From an uncultured Methanomicrobiales archaeon (GTDB lineage Archaea; Halobacteriota; Methanomicrobia; Methanomicrobiales; Methanospirillaceae): a stretch of 64,000 nucleotides of DNA. The stretch is taken from NCBI GenBank assembly GCA_903832665.1, contig CAILCG010000026.1, positions 1 through 64,000 of the forward strand. Reading direction: 5' to 3'. A program made the position numbers and the translations under genes. Of this stretch, positions 1 through 8,339 are shown one piece after another (position 1 is the stretch's first letter; every line of letters begins with the position of its first letter). The notes beneath the pieces are model-generated. The model did no database searches, was not told where the DNA came from, and saw only the letters and a list, made by a program, of their open reading frames with translations.

Positions 1-6
1 CTCCCG

Positions 7-14
7 AAAAAAAA
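7..14 (-). terminator. Oligo-T terminator after truD
   Basis: Eight consecutive A on the plus strand (T8 on the coding strand) lie about 25 bases after the truD stop. Archaeal RNA polymerase terminates at such T-runs, so this is a plausible end of the pth2-truD transcript. Confidence 0.45.
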
Positions 15-35
15 TCGAGATGGCCCACACCTGAT

Positions 36-1310
36 TTAGATCATCTGAATCGGGTCGGCTTTCATAAACTCCCGGCAGACCGTTGTCGCATAATGACCGG
101 GGGGAAGCGTAAATTTCAGGCGCAGGTCGGTATTTTCTATAGAGGTTTCAATGGCGGTCTTTAACGCGATCGGACGCCATGCCCCCTCAAATTTTTTACT
201 GACAAATGCCGCAGCCCGCTCAAAATCCTCGGCCGTGATCTGGTGCTTGGAAAGAAGCGATTCCATGATCTGTTCCCCCACAGTATTTGACGCCGATTTT
301 ACCTTACCGGGCATGAACAGTGCAATGGAACAACGTCCGCGCCTGATATGGATCGAGACGGCGTTGAGGTTTGCAGCCGTAACGGTATCCGTCCGCCCGT
401 TTGCAAAGATCAGCCGGTCACCGGGAACCGGGTCGTTGAGGGTTCCCCCGTCATCGAACCGCTGGCTGAGTGCGCAGTTGAACAGGTACGACTGGAAGGC
501 AGAGACAAACAGGGAGAGCAATTTTGGCGGCAACTCCTTTAATGCGCCGGGATAGTCACCCGGGTGGGAATAGAGGTGGTGGAGCATCGAGCGTTCGAAC
601 GCCATGTGGACCGGCAGATTGCGCAGCGCAGGTTCAGGATCCCGGGTGGTAAAAAAGTCCGAGCGGATCGTCTTTACCGGATCCACTTCGCCGGGAAATT
701 CCTGTCCCACATACGTTACTACAGCCTGTTCGTAATCGCCCCGTAAGATCCATTCCCCGACCCGGTGGGTCACAGGGCGTATCGCGCCAAACCGCTGGAG
801 CCCGAAGTAATTGGGGACACCATCGGAGGCCGTACCGGTAATTGTCTGCACCTGCTGAGCGAGATCGGAAGATTGGGTGTCCCGGATCACGATATCGAAC
901 CGGTTTCCCTGCAACTGTCCCAGGGACAAGGCCTCATTGGACTGCCGGAGGGGTTCGAGGGTGATATCCTTGAGATGGATTGCAGCTACCTGCTCAGCGG
1001 TCACGTTATAGATCGAGATCCACTGGCGGGTGATCGCATTCCGGTCTTTCGTGCCTGCCCAGCCGATGCGGCGATGACTGATACCCAGCCGTTTCGCGAT
1101 CTCCTTGACAGCATGCTGGAGCTCCCAGTTCTTTTTTACCAGCAGGCAGATAAGATACGGCCCGGCATTTCCCCCCTTTTCAGGAAGCGGGAGCTCTTCT
1201 ACGAGAAAATCTTCCGGCAGGGAACGAAGTTTGCCACCGATCCCGTCGGCATCGCTCGCATAATAGCACATGCCAAGCTCTCGCTCGAGGGGGTACGTGC
1301 TCTGTTTCAT
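36..1310 (-). CDS. truD: tRNA pseudouridine(13) synthase TruD
   Basis: This is the archaeal TruD family, which converts a tRNA uridine (position 13 in E. coli) to pseudouridine. At 424 residues it has the usual archaeal length. The N-terminal part carries the catalytic motif GWAGTKDRNAITRQ, whose Asp is the expected nucleophile, and PNYFGLQRFG follows. The central TRUD insertion and the C-terminal core are also present. The ATG at 1310 overlaps the pth2 stop by four bases (ATGA), so the two genes are translationally coupled. No Shine-Dalgarno sequence is visible, which fits coupling. The call rests on motifs and overall similarity; the exact target uridine in this organism is unknown. Confidence 0.96.
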   Translation of the reverse strand: MKQSTYPLERELGMCYYASDADGIGGKLRSLPEDFLVEELPLPEKGGNAGPYLICLLVKKNWELQHAVKEIAKRLGISHRRIGWAGTKDRNAITRQWISIYNVTAEQVAAIHLKDITLEPLRQSNEALSLGQLQGNRFDIVIRDTQSSDLAQQVQTITGTASDGVPNYFGLQRFGAIRPVTHRVGEWILRGDYEQAVVTYVGQEFPGEVDPVKTIRSDFFTTRDPEPALRNLPVHMAFERSMLHHLYSHPGDYPGALKELPPKLLSLFVSAFQSYLFNCALSQRFDDGGTLNDPVPGDRLIFANGRTDTVTAANLNAVSIHIRRGRCSIALFMPGKVKSASNTVGEQIMESLLSKHQITAEDFERAAAFVSKKFEGAWRPIALKTAIETSIENTDLRLKFTLPPGHYATTVCREFMKADPIQMI

Positions 1311-1699
1311 AGGAGGGAGAGATTACCGGTAATCTTGTCGAGGTCTTCAGATTTGGCCGGACCTAGTCCGAGCGCAGTGATGGTCCCGGGCGGGATCTCG
1401 GTCATACCGGCGTCCTGGATGAGCGAGTGGGAGATACCGGAACGTTCCGCAATAACCCTGAGCTCATGTAGGGTACGCTCATCATTGGCCTTGAGCACAA
1501 CTTTCTTCTGCCCTTCGGCAATCCATGCCTTCGAGAGAGTCTTGTCGGCATTGTTGTACGCACCAATGGATGCATGCGCAGCCTGGGCACACCGCTTGCC
1601 ACAGCTCATCTTGACATCATTCCTGATGATGAGACATTGTTTGTACCGGAATTCCACCTCGGGCCGGGGCGCATGTTCATTTTTTGGGGGATTTGCCAT
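1307..1699 (-). CDS. pth2: Peptidyl-tRNA hydrolase, archaeal/eukaryotic type (Pth2)
   Basis: Pth2 releases tRNA from prematurely terminated peptidyl-tRNA. The 130-residue product has the family core: a KQCLIIRNDVKMSCGKRCAQ strand-helix, QAAHAS and a C-terminal TALGLGPAKSEDLDKITGNL. A hydrophilic tail of about 18 residues precedes the core. It is the first gene of a two-gene unit with truD, a recurrent pairing in methanogens as far as I know. The start was chosen at the first in-frame ATG; a later start would cut into the first strand of the domain. Confidence 0.95.
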   Translation of the reverse strand: MANPPKNEHAPRPEVEFRYKQCLIIRNDVKMSCGKRCAQAAHASIGAYNNADKTLSKAWIAEGQKKVVLKANDERTLHELRVIAERSGISHSLIQDAGMTEIPPGTITALGLGPAKSEDLDKITGNLSLL

Positions 1700-1832
1700 G
1701 TCAGAATCTCTTTAGTTTGCACGAGGATTAACCTTATCATCGGTCAAACCATGGCTCCATTCTCCCGGGGGAACATGTCATCCTTACCAAGTGAAGAAGT
1801 GCATTAAAAAAATCTGCAGGACCATATCCTGC

Positions 1833-1844
1833 AATATTTTTATA
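1833..1844 (+). promoter_or_regulatory. Putative TATA box (boxA)
   Basis: An AATATTTTTATA element lies about 50 bases before the ATG at 1895. Transcription would start near 1868, leaving room for the GGTGA ribosome site at 1882-1886. Confidence 0.45.
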
Positions 1845-1894
1845 GGGTCATCCCCAATGGAAAGTATACACAATCAGTGACGGTGAAATCACCC

Positions 1895-2455
1895 ATGATA
1901 CCCCAAGAACCTCCCGAAAAAAAAGAGCCGGTATTCACCATCCCGGGAAAAAATATCGTGATAACGGGAATCGTACTCTTTGTCATCATAGTCTGGGGTG
2001 TCCTTTTTTTTATGTCGCCGGGAGTTGTCGAAAATTCTCCGCATAATTCCATTCCCCAACCGGTCAGGCAATCCAATCCCCAACCGGCCCTCACTTCAAC
2101 GGTAAAACCGGTGGATTTTGTTATTGATCCCGGACCGCAGGAGAAATGCGGCCTGACCTGCCGCCAGCTGACCCCCGCCATCACCAACTCGGGAAGCGAA
2201 ACCGCACACAATGTCTGTATCTCGATCACGCTGTACAATAGCAGAGGAGATCTTATCTCACTCAACGGAGGCCCCTCCATCAAAAAATGTATTGGCGATA
2301 TTGCCCAGGGTGAATCGAAGAGTGAACCCATTGTCATAGAAGCGGATTGCGGATTTCTTGCATCCAAATGTATCCAGCAGACATTGGTTCTGAAAACAAA
2401 AGTCACCTGTGACGAGGCAACGGTACAGTTCCCTGACAGGACAATCGCGGTTTAA
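1895..2455 (+). CDS. Membrane-anchored exported protein of unknown function
   Basis: The product has a short lysine-rich N-terminus, one transmembrane helix (about residues 21-43, NIVITGIVLFVIIVWGVLFF) and an extracytoplasmic domain of about 130 residues. Five cysteines are spread through the outer domain (CGLTC, NVCIS, KKCIG, ADCG, SKC), which suggests disulfides. The outer domain resembles a beta-sandwich of the CARDB/LEA-2 kind (repeated NSGSETAHNVCISITLYNS style strands); this is only an impression. The ORF track begins at a GTG at 1877. I prefer the ATG at 1895 because GGTGA sits 8 bases before it. No close functional family is recognised. Confidence 0.7.
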   Translation: MIPQEPPEKKEPVFTIPGKNIVITGIVLFVIIVWGVLFFMSPGVVENSPHNSIPQPVRQSNPQPALTSTVKPVDFVIDPGPQEKCGLTCRQLTPAITNSGSETAHNVCISITLYNSRGDLISLNGGPSIKKCIGDIAQGESKSEPIVIEADCGFLASKCIQQTLVLKTKVTCDEATVQFPDRTIAV

Positions 2456-2621
2456 CAACGATCGTGATCCGGATTTTCCGGGGCAGACAAATATCCCGGA
2501 TCTATGATTTTTTCTTGAAAAAGTATGAAATCCCGTTCACGGGGATCTGTGCAGATGCTGCACGATGGATCCAATTTCGGGATGAACTCTGCAAAAACCG
2601 CAGCGGGTGTTTTTGGTCAAG

Positions 2622-2824
2622 TCCGGCCCGCCCAAATTTCGGCGGGATGGGGAAGCGGCCGGGCCGGAAGATTTCCCGGCCGGACTTTTTTCCGGAAATT
2701 TATCAACCGGATTTTTCCCGGAATGTTTCAACCGGATTTCCTTGAAAACATTTGAGCAAATTTTTTTTTTAATCCAGAAACAATTCAAAATAAAAATTTC
2801 ACATCATCCCAACAGAACAAAACC
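2622..2824 (+). repeat. CCGGAAA-rich dispersed repeat C, copy 1
   Basis: The block contains GGCCGGGCCGGAA, CCCGGCCGGACTTT, two tandem ACCGGATTT units and a distal AAATAAAAATTTCACA segment. All of these recur in the same order in the copy at 3424-3611. Confidence 0.6.
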
Positions 2825-3423
2825 CCCCTCACCCCCCTAAAAACATACCCCAAAACCCCCTTCCCAAAGCACTTTACAACCTCCCCAATCCGGGCACGCA
2901 TAGGACCCCGTTTCCCCAAAATTCCCAAACAAAGCCCAAAGGGGACCCCGTTTTACTACAAATTACCCCCTGTTTGATCGAAAACTCCTGGAAGAATTGC
3001 GTGAACAGGAGGTCCGGTTTATATCGCGAAATTAACGTCGGTGTCTGACGTGAGGGGACTCCGTTCCGGGCCTCAATAAAGGGGTTCTTTTCATTTTTCA
3101 CCTACTCAGGCCATCCGGCATATGATCGGCTGTCAAAAAGGGCTCCAAGAGGGGCATTTTCAGAGGTCATTTTATAGCGAATTTTGGCAAACGGAGCGAT
3201 TAAAACGGGTATTGTTGAAAAGTAAGATCGTAATTCATCATTTTTCGCATCAAATTCGGAAAACTGGGTATTCACTATCACCATATGACCGGAAGTCTAC
3301 GTCGGAGAAGTGAGTTGAGAGGTGTTGTGAATTCCTGAGGGGTTTGGAAGTATGTTTCTTCGACGTTACCGACGTGCCATCAATGCCAGTAACCTACACT
3401 GAGACAACCGAGGGTTTTTGGAG

Positions 3424-3611
3424 GGGACGAATGGGGGCCGGGCCGGAAATTCCCGGAAAATGTTACCGGAAAAATTCCCGGCCGGACTTTCCCCGGAAAA
3501 TTTTCTACCGGATTTTCCCGGAAAAATTTTCAGCAGATTTTTCCGGAAAAATTTTCAGAAAAAATCCGTAAATAAAAGTTTCACACGATCCCATCAGAAC
3601 AATATAACCCG
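3424..3611 (+). repeat. CCGGAAA-rich dispersed repeat C, copy 2
   Basis: A direct-orientation partner of copy 1, about 800 bases downstream. It shares GCCGGGCCGGAA, CCCGGCCGGACTTT, TACCGGATTTTCCCGGAA and a closing AAATAAAAGTTTCACA-CGATCCCA-CAGAACAA. Weaker CCGGAAA-rich stretches occur near 38.3, 44.9, 45.9 and 48.9 kb. Confidence 0.6.
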
Positions 3612-3717
3612 ATAATTCCCAAAAAACAGTGCTCATGAATAATTTTAAAAAAAATGGTCGGGACAAAAGCCCGGGTACCTTATCCACACCCGCCATTTGC
3701 TACCGCATTCCCTCCTG

Positions 3718-4194
3718 TTAACGGGGGAAAGGTTGTGGAACATTCCCCGGGCGGTCGGATTTTACGGGAGCGGCAGATGACTGTGCAGTGCCGGCCCGGC
3801 CTGCGGTGGCATTCATGTCAATCCTGCTGGTAAAGAGAGATGAACAGTCCCGGGTGGTGTAGATGCTCATAGCCTGACCCTGGTAACTGATCTTCATTTC
3901 GTACATACCATGGATTTCTGACACTGAAACCAGGGAAGCGGATGTTCCCGGGGCAGCAAGATTGTCGTTTACAAACTGGAGGGTTTTTTCTGCGCAGGCC
4001 TGGGATGGGACAACTGTACCCATCCCTGCCGGATTTTGGGCAAACCCGGCAATGAGCAGGATAACGATCACCACGGCGATGCCCACGATAGCGATGAGGG
4101 CTCCCCGGCTGAACAGCGGCTGCTCCTTTGTCTTTCCCGCCGGGAGGCCCACCTTTTCGGTATCTTTCGTTTCCGGATTATTATTGTTGGTCAC
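3718..4194 (-). CDS. Anchored extracytoplasmic protein, possible stand-alone redox-partner domain
   Basis: The 158-residue product has a hydrophilic N-terminus, one membrane helix (about residues 33-50, LIAIVGIAVVIVILLIAGF), then an outer domain with two cysteines (SQACAEK and TRDCSS) and a disordered Pro/Ala tail. The stretch from CAEKTLQFVNDNL to YQGQAMSIYTTRDCSSLF resembles the small alpha/beta domain that precedes thioredoxin folds in some archaeal DsbA-like proteins. There is no thioredoxin fold here. That resemblance is from memory and uncertain. The gene stands alone. Confidence 0.65.
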   Translation of the reverse strand: MTNNNNPETKDTEKVGLPAGKTKEQPLFSRGALIAIVGIAVVIVILLIAGFAQNPAGMGTVVPSQACAEKTLQFVNDNLAAPGTSASLVSVSEIHGMYEMKISYQGQAMSIYTTRDCSSLFTSRIDMNATAGRAGTAQSSAAPVKSDRPGNVPQPFPR

Positions 4195-4564
4195 AGCAGT
4201 ACCTTAACCATTATTCACATTTTCAACCTGAATAACTGTTCCTTCTTCCCGGACAGCGATGAGGATTCGGGACCGAAACCGGCCCGGATGACCAAAAGAG
4301 ATCGTTAAAAAAATACTTCCGGGTCCGACACAAAATCACTCCATTTCTCCGGAAAACCAATCCTCCGGATAGTTCTAAAAATTGATCAATGACCAAGAAT
4401 TCATATGGAGAAGCTGCAGAATAGTGCAAAAAGGACGGGGCCGTATTCGTCCTCAACGAATGGTAAGGGAATACTACCGGGCAGCGGCCTAAAAAAGTCC
4501 GCACTAAAAGGATCTCACTAAAAAAAAACGGACGGTATTTCACGTATCCCCCGCTGGAGACAAT
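4195..4564. other. Divergent intergenic region
   Basis: A 370-base spacer between divergent genes. It should hold both promoters; several AT-rich stretches exist but none stands out as a clear boxA. No conserved ORF or RNA was seen. Confidence 0.4.
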
Positions 4565-5566
4565 ATGACACAACAACCGGAAAAAGAGGCAATTATCACG
4601 GTTGAAAATCTTGAATACGCCTATTGCGATTTCAAAGCGGTTGACGGGATCGGTCTCACGGTAAAAAAAGGTGAGGTCTTCTCCTTCCTGGGGCCAAACG
4701 GTGCCGGCAAGAGCACGGTGATCAACGCACTCATCACGTTGCTCTCCTTACAGAAAGGGAAGGCAACGGTCGCAGGTTATGATGTGTCCCGGGATCCCCA
4801 GAAGGTGCGAGAGTCGATTGGGATCGTCTTCCAGGAGATCACCCTGGACCGGGATATGACCGTGTGGGAGATCCTCGAGTTCCATGGAAAACTCTATTCC
4901 ATGCCCCGGAATGAGCGGCGGATCCGAATCGAAGAACTTCTCGATCTCGTCCAGCTCAGGAACAAACGGGATATCAGGACCAAATACTTGAGTGGTGGGA
5001 TGAAACGCCGGCTCGAGATCGCCAGGGGACTCATGACACGACTGAAAGTACTCTTCCTGGATGAACCGACCATAGGCCTCGATCCCCAGACACGGATGCG
5101 CATGTGGGATTACATCAGGAAAGTGAACAAGGAAGGAACCACGATCTTCCTGACTACCCATTACATGGATGAGGCAGACATGCTCTCGGACCAGATCAGT
5201 ATCATTGATAACGGCAGGATCATCATCACCGGCACAAACTGGCAACTGAAAAATACGCTGGGGCAGGATATCATTTACCTGGAGACCAGCGACAACATTG
5301 CTGCGATCCAGCTGCTCCGCACGCTCCCGTCCGTTAAGGACGCCACCAAAAAGTTTCGCGGGATTCTGGTCAGCGTCCACAAGGATGGGACAAAAGTTCT
5401 CCCGAAGATTATTGAGCGCCTGCGGGAGAACGGAATCAGCATTGATACCGTAAACCTGAAAAAACCGTCTATGGATGATGTTTTTGTCTACTATACCGGA
5501 AAAGAGATCCGGGACGATCCGCCGGGAAAAAACGGCACTTTGACTCATCGCCCGGGAGGCAGTTGA
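4565..5566 (+). CDS. ABC transporter ATP-binding protein, DrrA-like
   Basis: This is the nucleotide-binding subunit of an ABC-2 exporter. The 333-residue protein has Walker A GPNGAGKST, a Q-loop in IVFQE, the signature LSGGMKRRLE, Walker B VLFLDEPTIGLDP and the switch histidine in TTHYMDEAD. A regulatory C-terminal domain of about 100 residues follows, as in the DrrA/DUF4162 group. TGGAG lies just before the ATG. The permease gene follows after a single base, so they form one operon and presumably one complex. The substrate cannot be predicted; relatives export lipids, drugs or polysaccharides. Confidence 0.93.
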   Translation: MTQQPEKEAIITVENLEYAYCDFKAVDGIGLTVKKGEVFSFLGPNGAGKSTVINALITLLSLQKGKATVAGYDVSRDPQKVRESIGIVFQEITLDRDMTVWEILEFHGKLYSMPRNERRIRIEELLDLVQLRNKRDIRTKYLSGGMKRRLEIARGLMTRLKVLFLDEPTIGLDPQTRMRMWDYIRKVNKEGTTIFLTTHYMDEADMLSDQISIIDNGRIIITGTNWQLKNTLGQDIIYLETSDNIAAIQLLRTLPSVKDATKKFRGILVSVHKDGTKVLPKIIERLRENGISIDTVNLKKPSMDDVFVYYTGKEIRDDPPGKNGTLTHRPGGS

Positions 5567-5567
5567 G

Positions 5568-6404
5568 ATGAATTATGGGTTTGCCAATATTTACTGGCGC
5601 GATATGATCCGGTTTGTCCGGTTCAGAACCATGCTCATCTCCTCACTCCTCCAGCCGGCACTCTGGCTTGCATTCTTCGGTATTGCCATGTCGAGCAGTT
5701 TTGATTCGCTGATGAGCGGGGTACCGGTTCCCCCGGGTGCACATGCGGTCGGGTACCTCACCTTCATGGCAGCCGGGATCATCGCCATGACCACCCTCTT
5801 TACCAGTCTCTTTGGAGGAATGATCATCCTCTTTGACAAGAACTGGGGGCTCATGCGGGAGATCCTGGCAAGCCCGATGCCCCGGGATCACGTGATCCTC
5901 GGAATCGGACTTTCGGGGGTGACAAAATCCTTTATCCAGGCAACCATTATCATGGTATTTGGCATCCTTATCGGGGTGGGCTTCTTTGTTGGTTTCAGCG
6001 CAGCAGAGATTGCTCTGGCGGTTGCCGGGATCCTCATTTTTGTCGCGGTCTTTGCCCTGGGTTTTTTGTTCCTGTCGGCAGGAATCGCGATCTCCATGGA
6101 AACTCCGGAAGGCATGCAGGGAATCATAACCCTCCTCACCATGCCGATATTTTTCGCAAGCAATGCCCTGTACCCGCTCGATGCATTCCCGGCATTCCTA
6201 AAGGTGCTCTCCACGTACAACCCGATGACCCTGCTCATCAACGGGATTCGCTACTTTGCTATCGGCGATGATTTTGTTGCAATCGGGAAACATTATGTCT
6301 ATACAACTGGGGACATCGTCTTCTCCTTTGCCGGCCTTGTAGTTTTTGCCCTGGTCATGTATGGATTTGCCCGGTGGCGATTCAGCAAAGCAGTTGTCAC
6401 GTGA
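5568..6404 (+). CDS. ABC-2 type permease, DrrB-like
   Basis: The 278-residue integral membrane protein has six predicted helices and the ABC-2 signature region near the end (TMPIFFASNALYPLDAFPAFLK followed by a cytoplasm-facing loop and last helix). It starts one base after the ATPase stop (TGA-G-ATG). It is the membrane partner of that ATPase. Confidence 0.92.
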   Translation: MNYGFANIYWRDMIRFVRFRTMLISSLLQPALWLAFFGIAMSSSFDSLMSGVPVPPGAHAVGYLTFMAAGIIAMTTLFTSLFGGMIILFDKNWGLMREILASPMPRDHVILGIGLSGVTKSFIQATIIMVFGILIGVGFFVGFSAAEIALAVAGILIFVAVFALGFLFLSAGIAISMETPEGMQGIITLLTMPIFFASNALYPLDAFPAFLKVLSTYNPMTLLINGIRYFAIGDDFVAIGKHYVYTTGDIVFSFAGLVVFALVMYGFARWRFSKAVVT

Positions 6405-6446
6405 AGAAGACATTTTGATAAAGACATAGTAAAAAACGCATCTTCA

Positions 6447-6453
6447 TTTTTTT
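6447..6453 (+). terminator. Oligo-T terminator of the ABC operon
   Basis: A T7 run about 45 bases after the permease stop, the usual form of an archaeal terminator. Confidence 0.4.
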
Positions 6454-6510
6454 GCTAACGTAGAAATCTTCGTTTTCCGTTTCTTGCTGGCTCTCATCGG
6501 CATAGAGGAG

Positions 6511-6622
6511 CGCCGCCCCCTTCGGGGCGCCCTCGCGGCGGATCATTGATGGAAAATAAAGATGGAGGAAACCTCATTGCCCCGCCGTGCCTCGGAGAGG
6601 CCCTGAGGCGGGGGATCATCAT
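6511..6622 (+). repeat. Two-hairpin dispersed repeat A, copy 1
   Basis: This roughly 112-base element contains two stem-loops. The first is a GC-rich stem with inner hairpin GCCCCCTTCGGGGC. The second is CCCCGCC ... GGCGGGG around an inner CCTCGGAGAGG. A spacer of about 35 bases separates them. A homologous copy lies in inverse orientation at 16812-16922. Loops differ between copies while stems are kept, so this may be a structured RNA or a miniature mobile element. Confidence 0.7.
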
Positions 6623-6927
6623 TGCATCAGATCATGACACCGATCTTCATGCTTCGGGTGCGAAATCCCGTTCATGCTCGTTTCAACAGAGCAAATATTT
6701 TGATTAGAAACAGAATCACTATTCTTTTTTCAAGAGCCCCGCGCTATTGGTATCTATTGCCATTTTCCGATACTGCCATCTGGATACATCGGGGGGGAGT
6801 GCAGCGCGTCCGATCGTGTCTGGAATCGGGACAACAAGCCCTTGTCCGGGGAATCCGAATACATCAGGATTGCTCGGTCGAGCGAAATAAAAAAAAGAAA
6901 AATGTACCGGAAAGAATCCGTTCGTCA

Positions 6928-7818
6928 TCAACCAATGGATACGAACCTTACAATAGCATACACCACGAGCATTGCTGCCGCAAGCAGGATTGCCCGGTTA
7001 TTGATCGCATCCACAAATTTCATCTTGTATTCGGGATCCTTCATTGCCTTTACCACCGGGTGGACAAGGAGGAGGCCGAATGGCACAAACGGGAGGAGCC
7101 AGAAAAATCCCGGCTCGAGAACCGCAAAGACTGCGATGATACAGAACGCTGCGGCCATGAACGCGATGGTCAGGTAAAAGGCCGCCTGCTCGCCGATGAT
7201 CACGACCGTGTTTCTCCGCTCGGTCCGGTCTTTCTCAAGATCCCGGATCTCATTGCCCAGTTCCCCGACGGCTCCGAATAAGCCGAGCAGGGCAACATAG
7301 ACAATTCCCGTAAGATCCAGCGGATGGTACAGCAAATACCCGAGGAGACCGTAGAGGGCCGGGAACAGGGCATGATACACCAGATCGAGACCCGCAATAG
7401 TCTTTACCTCAATCCAGAACGAATAGGTGATAAAGATGAACAGGACCACAATCTCAACGGGGAGCAGGGACGAGGGCAGAAGTGCCATGCAGGCAAGGGA
7501 GATCAGGAGCAGCACTGCGCTGACAATCTTTGCAGTACGGCAGGTCATTGACCCGTCAGCCAGCGGGTTCCGGGGTTTTGCTGATCGGGAATCCAGCGCC
7601 TGGTCCGAGATGTCATTGATGACAAAGCCGAATGCTGAGGATGCTGCAATAAAGACAAGGAAGACGGGGAAGGAGAGATCCAACCGGCCCGCAGCAAGAA
7701 GCGCTCCAAAAATTCCCGCAATCACAAAGAGGATACCGTAGGCTTCAAACCGGATGAGTCGTTTCAATGGGTGATAAATATCAATCTCTCCTAAAATCTG
7801 CCAGATGCATACACACAT
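6928..7818 (-). CDS. UbiA-family prenyltransferase
   Basis: UbiA enzymes attach a polyprenyl chain to an acceptor at the membrane. In archaea relatives make DGGGP, quinones or haem. The 296-residue protein has about eight to nine helices and both Asp-rich motifs: NDISDQALD near residue 68 and GNEIRDLEKD near residue 187, which bind Mg-diphosphate. The residues after motif 1 (SRSAKPRNPL) fit the family. The acceptor cannot be assigned. DGGGP synthase is one possibility in an archaeon, but several paralogues usually exist. The N-terminus (MCVCIWQ) may be a little long. Confidence 0.88.
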   Translation of the reverse strand: MCVCIWQILGEIDIYHPLKRLIRFEAYGILFVIAGIFGALLAAGRLDLSFPVFLVFIAASSAFGFVINDISDQALDSRSAKPRNPLADGSMTCRTAKIVSAVLLLISLACMALLPSSLLPVEIVVLFIFITYSFWIEVKTIAGLDLVYHALFPALYGLLGYLLYHPLDLTGIVYVALLGLFGAVGELGNEIRDLEKDRTERRNTVVIIGEQAAFYLTIAFMAAAFCIIAVFAVLEPGFFWLLPFVPFGLLLVHPVVKAMKDPEYKMKFVDAINNRAILLAAAMLVVYAIVRFVSIG

Positions 7819-8045
7819 CGGTGTAAAAGAATTTATGGATTATGACCGGAGGGATGAACGACAGAACCGGTAAAAAACAGAGCCGGTAAAAAAAAGACCT
7901 GTCACCATTTCGCACCGCTTTTCGCGCCATGAATGAAGAGGCGGGGATGAACCTGCCGGCATCGCGGTTTGAAGGTAAGAGATCCAAACCTTGTGTGGTA
8001 AAAGAAATTCTTAAAAAAATATGTTTTCCTAAATTCTTGCTCTGT

Positions 8046-8229
8046 AGAAATCCTTGCGAGGAATTGACAAATCGCTCTTGGGGGCTCACACACTTCGTGC
8101 TTCCGCCCCCGCCGCTCGGGCATCCCCCACAGAGCGATAACCTCATACGGTCGATGAGAATTTCCGAAAGGGGGGGTCACTATCCTATATTCCGGAGTGA
8201 CTGGCAAGTAACGGGAAAACGATGATTTC
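8046..8229 (+). repeat. Dispersed repeat B, copy 1 (internally deleted)
   Basis: It matches copies at 16989-17215 and 41687-41919 (minus). Shared landmarks are AATCCTTGCG, CTCACACACTTCGTGCTT, AGAGCGATAACCTCA, TTCCGAAA and ACGGGAAAACGATGA. This copy lacks about 45 bases present in the others, apparently lost between two GGGGGTCA repeats. The tracked ORF 7929-8225 runs through it but is probably not a gene. Confidence 0.75.
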
Positions 8230-8339
8230 TACAGAGCCCCAATTCTTAAAAAAACCCAGAAAAAATACTCACGGGGATCTTCGAAGAGTTCAATACATTT
8301 CGAGAGAGAACTCTATACACGAATAGGGGGAACTATTGA

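Larger units (their letters stand above)
2456..3717. other. Repeat-rich non-coding spacer
   Basis: About 1.26 kb between converging genes. It holds two copies of a CCGGAAA-rich repeat (separate entries) and AT-rich, C-rich spacers. The ORFs tracked here have biased, low-complexity composition and no recognisable domains, so I treat them as spurious. No tRNA-like fold was noticed. Confidence 0.6.

Noticed and set aside
2464-2745. 93-codon plus-strand ORF in repeat C
   Set aside because: Composition follows the CCGGAAA repeat (Arg/Phe/Pro-rich) and the frame is not kept in the second copy.
7929-8225. Repeat B ORF family as real small proteins
   Set aside because: The frame is partly shared by copies 1 and 3 but copy 2 carries an indel, the termini differ, and hairpins explain the conservation better. 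Kept open in the finding.
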